Translations under genes and position numbers: made by a program
In this document: piece after piece, positions 34,573-44,132 of the stretch
Layout of the letters: each line of letters starts with the position of its first letter
How positions within the stretch are numbered: position 1 is the first letter of the stretch
The notes under the pieces: generated by a model
What the model was told of the DNA's origin: nothing
Seen by the model: the letters and a program-made list of their open reading frames with translations, nothing else
Database searches by the model: none
Origin: Maea johnstoni
Taxonomy: Eukaryota > Annelida > Polychaeta > Spionida > Magelonidae
DNA length: 64,000 nucleotides
Reading direction: 5' to 3'
Assembly (NCBI GenBank): GCA_963942565.1
Contig: OZ012696.1
Coordinates: forward strand, 21,677,462-21,741,461

Positions 34573-34800
34573 GACCCATTCATACCTGGAGAGATACTTG
34601 ACAAGTGTCGTCTGGACTTGTCATACTTCTGACAATAACTTTGGAATAAAGCATACATTAGCAAAAAATTTGAAGGAGAGATGTAGATAGAGTTCTGATG
34701 AACAACACTCCTTCAAATACTTTTGAAATATTGCATTTGTAAGAGAGATATCACCAAAATAGTCAGGCAGTTTTGGTTGCTACAGTCATAAATGGGTTAA
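34567..34800 (-). mobile_element. TTAA-target MITE, family B
   Basis: GTTAAAGACCCATTCATACC ... GTCATAAATGGGTTAA; adjoins a family A copy. Confidence 0.82.
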
Positions 34801-36207
34801 AGGCCTAGGTTTCTCTAAAGGTGCTTCAGTAGGGCTTAAAGAGTGTTAACCAACTTCCCTAGAATACAGCCTGTATCAGGCTGTATGTCCGTCATATCAG
34901 AGGGTCTATATAATGCATAGGTGCAGAGCACGAAGACACCCAACCTGCATGAAAACCATAACATTAAACAGCTGGATAGTGCAAAACAAACGAAAATATT
35001 GATCAAAATAAAGGGAAAATTACAACATTCAAACGTTTAGATTTGACGACCAAATTATGCAACAGTAAGGTTTTTGAAGTCCAATATGGGTTTATATGTA
35101 ACCATACCCACAGGCATACCGCAAAATAAACTCATATCATGCTGCCAACTCTATACAGTTTATGCCTGAAGTGATCATGTGCACCAAAATACTTGCTTGG
35201 TCGCCATTTGCAATGTCACTGAATGGGTTTCATGGCCCCACACTCGAGTTAGCAACTGTCTCATTAATTACGATTGTGGTATGCCTGTGCGCAGTAATAC
35301 AGGGTACATATAACGCCAATAAAACTAGAATTTTGAGTTGTTGTTATCTTAAATTCGCAAAACGGCATACTCGTGAATTAAATTAGTACTGCCATCTAGT
35401 GTTGTTACGGCAAATCACTGGACCTTGTTTTCTATGCAGTAAACCAAAGGTTGGTTCTTGTAGAGCAGAGAATAGTAGTTATTGATTGCTAGTGGTGTGT
35501 CTGTCTGTTATGCGCAAATCGCAGAGAGTTTCTGTTGTATTTCATTTTCAACCACTCAAAATTCCTTTGCTGTAATATATTTGGATATAGAAAATATACA
35601 TATATTTATATAGAAATCAAGATTGAAATTGCCTGTGACCAAAATAAACTTAATTTCAGTTGTGCATTAATAGGGCTTGCAAAGGAGACGTTCTTTGATT
35701 TTTAATTGGTTTTCGACCAACAGTTCACTTTTGGCTATTTTTGAAATTACTCGGATCACAGAAGAATGCCTAGATAAACCAGGTCAATGTTTGGGATCAC
35801 AGGCATAAATGTGGTCAAGGTTGAAAAAACGCGCCCTTGCTTGAGATTGGGCTCTCTGCGGTCAAGACGGCTGCACTCCATCTGCAGCCGATTGAAGAGA
35901 GACCAGTGGCGCTATGCTGTACTGAAGGACCTTAACTTTACCCTTAAAGGGCAAATGCACTATAAGAATGATTTAGGTTCAAAATGAGCTTATAAGTGCC
36001 ACCTATCTAATAAGATCTAATAAGTACCTCCCCCAAACATGTCCTCTCCAGCACTCCTCAGTTATGGCTTACAAAAGTGAGCAAGTCACCAGCCTGAGAA
36101 AGCCATACCGCAGCATCCATCTTCCCAAGGCTCATGCAGGTATGTGGCATCGTCTGAGCACCTGCTGTGCCACCAGTGCTCAAGAGATAGCAGTAACAGG
36201 AAAGCCT

Positions 36208-36346
36208 GTATTGTATAACGGTGTAACAGTAAATCAGCCTACTGAAAAACTCCTCTCTGTTAAATTTTGGTTCCTTTAGCCAAAATTTAACAGAGAGAAG
36301 ATTTTCAGGGGAGGGGGGCAGATTTACTGTTACACCAGTGCAATAC
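36208..36346. repeat. Foldback (snap-back) element
   Basis: Inverted arms with a 9-nt loop: GTATTGTATAACGGTGTAAC and CTCTCTGTTAAATTTTGG pair with CCAAAATTTAACAGAGAG and GTTACACCAGTGCAATAC. Arm length is about 63 bp with some mismatches. Confidence 0.88.
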
Positions 36347-36393
36347 ATATGCAGGGAAGGGCATGTTATCAGTCTAGATGTGGATGACCATAC

Positions 36394-36642
36394 CAGGGCA
36401 CCCAAATTTTTGGGTAAGTAATTTCATAAAATGTCAATTTCAAGCATGTTATTGAATTTTTTTCCTCCTCAATATAATTCCCATGACATTTTATAATGGT
36501 ATTATGCCTAATTTTAATGAGTAAATACATGGTATGGTTGTCATCTCAGTATATTGTTGTTTCCCTTGAAAAATAGGATGCCCAAAATTCTAACTTATGT
36601 CAATTTTGGACACCCAGTTTCTAAATCCTGGCTAAGACCATG
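36394..36642 (+). mobile_element. hAT-type MITE, family H, left-truncated
   Basis: The interior and right end (GGCTAAGACCATG) are present; the left inverted repeat is missing. Confidence 0.75.
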
Positions 36643-36759
36643 CCCTAAACACTAAATGTTAAGATGCACCTTAATTGTCCATTTCAGAATACCAGGTAAT
36701 AAACCTACATGTTCTCACAGAATAACTGTGTATATAAAAAATGTGATCAAAATATGTAT

Positions 36760-38397
36760 ATAGTACCAAAAAGTAATTCTATACATTCCACAAGAAAGTG
36801 TCTTCAAATACTTGATCATCTTCACTATAACATTGAAGACAAATATCTCCCCATCGCTTGAAAGACACTTTGCGGACATGTGGGTTGAGAGTCCATATCT
36901 GAAGCATATGCTAGGAGTCTGTACTAGGAAGAGGAGGTCCAAACTTGTCTATTGTTTTATGTATAACTGGTATTTTTCACAGGTATGTACTTTTCGCCAT
37001 TTTCAGGCTTAACACAATAGCGCCAAAATAACATCCTTCAAATAAATATCCTGCTTTGCATCTGCTTTGAGTGCTTGAATGTGCAAATTTAAAGTAGCAC
37101 AAATACCCTCCAGCAGGGCTGTAGAGCAAGATTTTTAGCACTCCAATTTAAAGCTCTATAGTCGTATACAGTACTAGAGACAGCCACTGCGAAGTATACC
37201 TTCAAATACTTTAACATCTCCACTATCACATTGAAGGTAAACATCTTTCCGTCACTGGAAAGACACTTCACTGCTCCGTGGGTTGAGAGTCCATATGTAA
37301 AGCATATGCTAGGAGTCTGTACTAGGAAGTGGAGGTCCAAACTTGTCTAATGTTTGTATTACTACAGACGGCCACTGCAAAGTATCTTCAAATACTTTAA
37401 CATCTTCACTATCACACTGAAGGTAAACATCTTTCCGTCACTGGAAAGACACTTGGCTGCTCTGTGGGTTGAGAGTCCATATGTAAAGCATATGCTAGGA
37501 GTCTGTACTAGGAAGTGGAGGTCCAAACTTGTCTAATGTTTGTATTACTACAGACGGCCACTGCAAAGTATCTTCATATACTTTAACATCTTCACTATCA
37601 CACTGAAGGTAAACATCTTTTTGTCACTGGAAAGACACTTGGCTGCTCTGTGGGTTGAGAGTCCATATGTAAAGCCTATGCTAAGAGTCTGTACTAGGAA
37701 GTGGAGGTCCAAACTGGTCTATTGTTTGTATTACTAGAGACGGCCACTGCAAAGTATCTTCATATACTTTAACATCTTCACTATCACACTGAAGGTAAAC
37801 ATCTTTCTGTCACAGGAAAGAGACTTCACTGCTCTGTGGGTTGAGAGTCCATATGTAAAGCATATGCTATGAGTCTGTACTAGGAAGTGGAGGTCCAAAC
37901 TGGTCTATTGTTTGTATTACTAGAGACGGCCACTGCAAAGTATCTTCATATACTTTAACATCTTCACTATCACACTGAAGGGAAACATCTTTCCGTCACT
38001 TGGCTGCTCTGTGGGTTGAGAGTCCATATGTAAAGCCTATGCTAGGAGTCTGTACCAGGAAGTGGAGGTCCAAACTGGTCTATTGTTTGTATTACTAGAG
38101 ACGGCCACTGCAAAGTATCTTCATATACTTTAACATCTTCACTATCACACTGAAGGGAAACATCTTTCCGTCACTTGGCTGCTCTGTGGGTTGAGAGTCC
38201 ATATGTAAAGCCTATGCTAGGAGTCTGAACTAGGAAGTGGAGGTCCAAACTGGTCTATTGTTTGTATTACTAGAGACAGGTGATCCATGAAGGAGTTGAC
38301 TGTCTGTACTAGGAAGTGGAGGTCCAAACTGGTCTATTGTTTGTATAACTAGAGACAGGTGATCCATGAAGGAGTTGACTGCCACACGTAACTTCCT
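36760..38397 (-). repeat. Tandem array of the LAGE3 terminal exon and 3' UTR
   Basis: Units of 186-187 bp (one of 173) have markers (GACGGCCACTGC) at about 37177, 37364, 37551, 37737, 37923 and 38096, plus a diverged distal copy at 36760-36960. Each unit contains the antisense of LVIQTIDQFGPPLPSTDS, its stop and 3' UTR. At the gene-proximal end there is also a 79-bp tandem duplication (38277 versus 38356) inside the coding exon. Confidence 0.9.
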
Positions 38398-40090
38398 AGC
38401 TTCCATGGCTTGGAACTTCCTACAAATAAAAATTGAAAATGAACTTCAAAAATCTAAAATCATCACATTGTAAAAATCACCAAAACCAATAATACTGTAA
38501 ATTCGGAAAAGATTGCGTTAGTTTAATTTTTGCGTTTTATTAGCCTCGGACGCAAAATTAAAATTTGCAATGATTAGTGCTGCCACTTTAAGTCTATAGC
38601 TTGTAATCCATGTTCGCAAAGTTAAAAAATGTAAAAATTGGTTTTCTGTAAATTCATTCTACACAATCTTTTGTGAATCTACAGTATACAATATGCATAC
38701 CAACAAAGGTATCTCAGAGAGTAGTTGTTTTATAAGTCTTTATCATGGTATTTCTTGAGTTATTTCTGAGGTAGTTCACTACGCTCCACAACCTATCGAA
38801 CACAGATCTGGAATTATTAGGGATGTCATTGTTTAGAATTTTTTCTCAATTCAATATATTGATAAATAGTTTTCGATTTTGATTATTTCTATACGATGCA
38901 TTGATATATCCATAGAAATGCTATCTATGCCATGATGGAAAATCATGAAGCATTTATGCTGGTTTTTCACCATTTTATGAGGGTCCTCCCTCATTTTATT
39001 GCTTCTTCCTGAAATGTAACAAGAAAAGTGAGGCATGACCATGTAGAGAAATGCTTTTAGAAAGTATGTGACTAGCAACACCAGCAATATTAAGCTCTCA
39101 ATTTCTTCTCTAAATGTCCATATTCATAATTTTGATATTTCGATACATTGCGATGCGTATTGACAAGTGAAAGCAGGCTGTATTGTTTGAGGAGAGTTAT
39201 CGATATATCGATATGCCCCATAACAATGACACCCCTAGGAATTATGATTTATAAATGCTTACCAAAGTCAAAGGTCATAGCCAGGTGGGTGCCCGGTTGT
39301 TATTTCGACACCAAAACCGTAAAAAATAGCTAATCAGGACACCCAAATTGTTTATGAAGAATTCCTCAAAAAGTCAATTGGCCAAGCGCTCAAGTTCATA
39401 TTTTGGGCTGAGTCCCAGCACTTAAGGCCTAGAAAAAAAAGTTGTTTGTTTCCTGTAACGGTCCGAAAAAATATAGCAAAGGTGGAAAATTTTTATTTTT
39501 TTTGATTATTTTTTTGTTCAAAAATGTGAGTTTTATGCATGTTTTACGTTGATTGGGAGTTGGAAGGGCAGAAAAAACTTTCGGGTAGGGATTTTTTTGA
39601 ATAAAAACTTGTTAGGGTAGGGTTACAGGAAACAAACAACTTTTTTTTTTAGGCCTAAGCAAGCATTTGAAAATTTTCGCCTCACTGTAACTTTGACATT
39701 GCAAGAGGATACTATGCCCCTTTCCCCATAGGTAAATACATGTATATTTTTTGATGTCTCAAGAAGAAAAATTCAGTCAATAATTTGTGACAGGAACTCA
39801 AACAAAATTGGGACAAAAAAACACAATAATTTGAAAGTTTTCGTACTTACACCTGTAAATTGTTTGCCTTGACCGAAAATACAGGATAATAACTTTTATT
39901 AGGTACTCAAACATAATTAGGAGAAAAAACACACAATATTTTGAAAAATGATAGAACTTACACGTGTAAATTATTCGCCTTGACTGAGAGATTCTTCTTC
40001 ACACCTCCTCGTTTTGGTTCGACGTCTACTCTGAGGGAGTTATAGGCGATCTCTGCCTCTCTATCTGAGCCAAATGGCACATTCAGGTCA
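38230..40090 (-). CDS. LAGE3: KEOPS/EKC complex subunit LAGE3 (Pcc1 family), first exon missing
   Basis: Pcc1/LAGE3 is the small subunit that dimerises the KEOPS complex, which makes t6A on tRNA. Exon at 40090-39962: begins after a ctctcag acceptor, reads DLNVPFGSDREAEIAYNSLR and on to VKANNLH, and ends at a gtaagt donor in phase 2. Exon at 38419-38230: follows a tttgtag acceptor and reads VKFQAMEARKLRVAVNSF, then MDHLSLVIQTIDQFGPPLPS. This matches human LAGE3 (LSVPFPTPLEAEIAHGSL, then INFLDQLSLVVRTMQRFGPP) across the whole domain. A 79-bp internal duplication changes the end: after FGPPLPSTDS the frame runs about 22 more residues to the stop at 38232-38230. In the array copies the same segment ends at PSTDS followed by a stop, probably the older C-terminus. 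The initiating exon should lie above 40090 on this strand; I could not locate it. It would bring the gene towards the ARL5 promoter, suggesting a head-to-head pair. Confidence 0.88.
38495..38684 (+). mobile_element. TA-target MITE (CTGTAAATTC ends)
   Basis: CTGTAAATTCGG ... GAATCTACAG with TA flanks. Lies 75 bp upstream, in transcript sense, of the LAGE3 last exon. Confidence 0.75.
38818..39237 (+). mobile_element. hAT-like element with TAGGGRTGTCATTGTT ends
   Basis: Identical 8-bp duplications GGAATTAT at 38810-38817 and 39238-39245. In the LAGE3 intron. A one-ended relative (TAGGGCTGTCATTGAT) starts at 56782. Confidence 0.88.
39277..39395 (+). mobile_element. hAT-type MITE fragment, family H
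   Basis: The left part only (AGCCAGGTGGGTGCC, then GGACACCCAAATTG). Confidence 0.6.
39426..39655 (+). mobile_element. Harbinger-like MITE, family P, in LAGE3 intron
   Basis: TAA at 39423-39425 and 39656-39658; both inverted repeats clear. Confidence 0.92.
39780..39990 (-). repeat. Duplication of the LAGE3 exon donor
   Basis: The 3' end of the exon at 39962-40090, its donor and about 80 nt of intron recur 112 bp downstream on the minus strand (junction at about 39850). The copy keeps the gtaag donor core and the coding segment for KANNLH in altered form. Confidence 0.8.
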
Positions 40091-40451
40091 CTGAGAGTTC
40101 ACATTAAGGAAATATGGATCCGATATAGTGGTGGGACGATTGAAATCGCCGCAATTCCCAGCACTAATTCAATATGAAATCTAAAAATATTTTTGATAAT
40201 CTAAAGCCATATTTAAATTATTTATACACATATTTGGGGAAGAGAGGCAAGTTCTATAAAATTGAAGGACACTGTGAAACTCTAAAGGCACCAATATTAG
40301 TGCTGGACAATTTGTCACATGGTAAATAAGATTAACTGTACATAGGGCAAGCAGATATCATCTTGACTTGCCAGACATCGCAAGTAGAAAATCTGAACTC
40401 ACGGCAAGGACTTAGCCTAGCTACTAGACTTTACTTTGTATTACCATAGTA

Positions 40452-40628
40452 CAGGTGAACTTGGATATGACGGACTCAATGGGACCAGGAAAATTGGTCC
40501 GTCGTATGCAAAATCTGTCATATACATATGACGAATACTTGATATGCATCGGACTGGGACCTTGAGCATATCTTCCGTCATATGCAAAAATCTGTCGTAC
40601 AGTGGTCCGTCATATCCAAGTTCACCTG
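40452..40628 (+). mobile_element. TA-target MITE (CAGGTGAACTTGG ends)
   Basis: Third copy, TA flanks. Lies upstream of the LAGE3 exon at 39962-40090. Confidence 0.9.
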
Positions 40629-41078
40629 TATACATAAATCATTCAATGCTTTTGCCTGTATGGCAACTTGGCAAGTAGAAAATCTAAACTCACAGCGGGA
40701 CAGTCTGACTTAGCCTAGCAAATAGGCTTTACTGCTTTTTACCATAATATATACAAATCAATGCTTACGCCTATACATATGCCCATGGGGTCAACTGTTG
40801 GCCATCTGGTCAATACAATTGCCACAAAAGGGGGTTATACATGTACATAACTCATTAGCCATTCATCCACAAGGGATGACATCACAAGGAATGACATCTA
40901 AATAATAGTAAATATGTGGCCAGGGAGATATGTCCCAAAATGTTTACTGGCCCTGTAGGCTGTAGGTCCAGTACGTTGAGGTCTGTTTTTACCAGCCCAA
41001 ACCTTTTTTGGGAATTTTTACTGACCTGGAGCCAGCGGTTCACTGTTAGCATCGAACCCTAGTCAGTTTATTACTATA

Positions 41079-41578
41079 CCGTAATTTCGCGTGTATAAGA
41101 CGCACCTTTTTACACGAAATTTTACACTCAAATAGGGGGTGCGTCTTAAACATAAAGCTAGAAATCTAGGGTGTTTTACATCGAGTTACCAGGCCACTTG
41201 GAGATCGCCAATCACAATTATAATGCGGCCAAGACAATGCACATCGATGTTTGCCTCGTCATTGATGAATTGTAATTACCGAACCACTCTCTGCTAGAAT
41301 TTACTGATTAAACTATCCATGTGACATGCCTAGGACAATGGGTAGTGAGTACCGACACAGGGTATTACGCATTGATGTCACGGTGATGTCACATTTCACT
41401 CATCTCAATATGCGTTTTACTGGGTTTCTAGCATTATTCATGAGGAGTTGATATCCTACAATAATTCCCAAAAGGGGGTGCGCACTATACACAAAGCTAA
41501 GGTCTATACATCATTTTAAAGGCCTGGACCAGGGGTGCGTCTTATATACGAGTGCGTCTTATACACGCGAAATTACGG
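41079..41578 (+). mobile_element. TA-target element (CCGTAATTTCGCGTG ends)
   Basis: CCGTAATTTCGCGTGTATAA ... TTATACACGCGAAATTACGG, TA at both ends; about 500 bp, no coding frame. Confidence 0.9.
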
Positions 41579-42630
41579 TATATTGAGTGGGTTCCATGTT
41601 CAGTAAAACTGTATAGATAAACCACATGTAAATGTGTTGACAGATGGTATGAAGACCCCACCTGGTCCGTCATAACCAGTGTGCAAACATATGTGATTAT
41701 ATTTGAAATTGCCTGTGTCTATGCCTGCATACTAATACTATCATCAAATATAACAGGTTATAATATGCTATGCCGAAGGTAGTGGAATAACTAAAGCATT
41801 TCCTACCTACCAGGCCATTTCCTATAGCAGGTTGACCAAATGAATCTGTCCAGCAAGAGCCCTCAAAAGCCTCTCCTTAGATCTAAATTTATTTTAAATA
41901 GAACGGAAGTAACAGGGCTCAAGAACAATAATTATCTGCTAACCAGGTGCTAGTATATACATGTATATTCAGGACTTGCAAAATTAAATGTGCTGATTTT
42001 GTACAAGCTAAATCATGTAAGTGCATCATTTGAACTTTGAAACAGTTATCCTGAAAATCACTAAATCAGACTAGATTTTCAGCAGTTCTACCATGAACAT
42101 ATTATCCACATAAATCAACTGATCCATATTAACTCAATCAAATCCAAACATGATGATTGAAATGAATAGACACTGTTTTCTGCTGCCATTTTGGTGATTC
42201 AAAATAGTTGTCAGGCAATACGATTGTAGGGATAAGATTTAGCTAGTGTACATACCAAGGAAACATATTTTGAGGATACATGTTGACTGTTGAGTTGAAC
42301 AATGGACTTAAATTGATAGGACTACATTAATTGAGGCTTGAAGTTGATTTAGGGGCGACTTCAACTTTATAGCAAAGCACATTTTGAGGACCAAAGGAAT
42401 ATTTTTGAAAATCTAAGTCCAATTTACCCACGTAAGTCAAGGAAGATGGACTGCTCCACATAGAGGGTTATTATAGATCATTCATAATGATAACCAACTC
42501 AGCTTCTTCCCTTGGCATTGGTTTAAACTTAGATGCATAAAAACAAGTGGATATGAAACCAGCCGGTCAACCTTCAGAAACAACCAAGCTGTGGCAAATA
42601 GGCCAAAAGTTACATTACAGGATATGGCCA
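41579..42630. other. Unassigned stretch between LAGE3 and ARL5
   Basis: May contain the missing first LAGE3 exon. No frame with a phase-2 donor and family-like N-terminus could be chosen with confidence. Confidence 0.4.
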
Positions 42631-42994
42631 CACTGCCAGTCGTCCTGGCCACTCCACTTGTGGAGTGGCCAGGACGATCGTACACTGTGATACAGCCGTG
42701 CTTCCTGTCTAGTCAACCCCCTCGGGAACGCTGCCTCTGGCAGGCCCAGACGTTCTGGTTGTTATGTGTATTGGCGGGGGTGTCAACACAAGGAGTGACA
42801 GCTTTACAGATTTCCACTCGTTGAAGAAGATTGAGTATAAAAGCATCTTTCTTGGAAATGGCTGCACAAAAGAGGAATATTTATTTAAGGAATTATATGA
42901 TACAATAGTTAGCAACTTGATGTAGGAGTTCTAGGGCCCTTTAGTAGTCAGAAAGTGGCATTCATTGACTTCCTTTAGTTCAGTGTGCGCAAAT

Positions 42995-43115
42995 CCTGTC
43001 ATGTACGTTCTGCGCATATTGGTGCGCAGCTTTCTCAGTAATAAAAATGATACAAGAGCCCTCATTGGTCTGTCTCCTAGTGACGTCACACTGAGGCAAG
43101 ATTTGAGACCCCTGG
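42995..43115 (-). repeat. Second copy of the CRE/CCAAT repeat, reversed
   Basis: Nearly the same string of motifs as 31890-32015 on the other strand (TGACGTCA at 43081-43088). Identity is highest around the CRE, CCAAT box and the TGCGCA site. Confidence 0.8.
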
Positions 43116-43149
43116 CATAGCCAGGTCTTCACTATATAGTGCATAGTAA

Positions 43150-43408
43150 TTCACTAATTGGTCTCTCGCTACATATTCTATTCTTATATTCACCTATTAA
43201 GCCTTGCCATTGGTTTTTAAGTATGGCATTAATAATAAAAGGAATAACAATTCACTTTAATTAACTACAACTGCTTAAGTTGGAAATCCAAATTAGCAGA
43301 CATCTAAAAAATAATCTGAGGGTACCTGCCCATGATATTGGACACCATCCCCCAACAAAAAACCTTGGATTAAGAAAAGAATGGATATGTAACGAGAGAC
43401 CAATTACT
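43150..43408. mobile_element. MITE with GGTCTCTCGYTACATAT inverted ends
   Basis: Inverted arms at 43155-43185 and 43372-43403 enclose about 190 bp. It lies between two related CCAAT-containing repeats. Confidence 0.65.
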
Positions 43409-43424
43409 ATATGCCCTATAGTTA

Positions 43425-43608
43425 CATGCTAGCCTCATGCCAGGACTAGCAGATAAGGCAGCAGCACGAGGTCACGTGGGAACAAGGACCAATCAGGGCT
43501 CCCGCATCGATTACATTACAGAGAAACCTTATCTCCACCACCTGCTGGGGGTGCCCAGAGCACCTATTAGCGACTATTAATTGACACTGGTTGAGGCTAG
43601 CATGTTCA
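43425..43608. mobile_element. MITE with CATGCTAGCCTCA inverted ends
   Basis: CATGCTAGCCTCATG at the left and GTTGAGGCTAGCATG at the right. The interior contains GTCACGTGGGAACAAGGACC and a CCAAT box. Confidence 0.6.
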
Positions 43609-43891
43609 GGTTGACCGGCTGGTTTCCATTCCATGTGTTGGTCTTCTAAGAAAAAACAAACAAACACACTTTTGAACACTAAACAGGGAACTTCTAACAT
43701 CACTTCACATTTACATAGCTATCATTTAAAACGTTGTACACAAATGGCAAGCATCTGATTCACTATCTCATTTATCAGAAATTGACCTCAAAATAATCTT
43801 TTACTAGTTCATGAATAGAGTAATGGGGAAAAAGTGTCACTTCTGAGAAAGGATACACAGAGAGTTCCCCTGCCATGCTTGCATCACTGAA

Positions 43892-43965
43892 AATCCCACA
43901 ATGCATCAGTATGTCCTCAGTGCGCATGGCTGAAACGGTATCCTGAGATCATTTCCGGTTAGTCG
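43892..43965 (+). promoter_or_regulatory. ARL5 promoter: ZNF143/Staf, NRF1-like and ETS sites
   Basis: TCCCACAATGCATCA at 43894-43908 closely matches the ZNF143/Staf consensus (CCCAYAATGCAY). TGCGCATG at 43921-43928 is an NRF1-like half site. ATTTCCGGTT at 43951-43960 is an ETS site on the minus strand. All three lie 170-240 bp before the ARL5 ATG, in the typical order of a TATA-less housekeeping promoter, and could serve both directions. Confidence 0.6.
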
Positions 43966-44132
43966 GGTTTCACCCAAATCCTCGAATCACAGCGGATCGC
44001 TATTGTCAGTGCTTAAACACAATAAGAAACCTTCAAGGAAAAGGTTCTACTAATGTTCAGGGATAGCTCCAATTCTATTTTCATTAAACCGACGTGGATT
44101 TAACGTTTCATTCACCAATAAACGGGAGTGAA

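Noticed and set aside
36715-37340. Minus-strand frames MDLLFLVQTPSICF and MDLHFLVQTPSICF
   Set aside because: Out-of-frame readings of the LAGE3 3' array; the genuine coding frame of the unit is LVIQTIDQFGPPLPS.
42239-42275. Possible first exon of LAGE3 (MYPQNMFP, phase-2 gtatgt donor, minus strand)
   Set aside because: The phase fits but the peptide is too short and unlike the family N-terminus; chance cannot be excluded.
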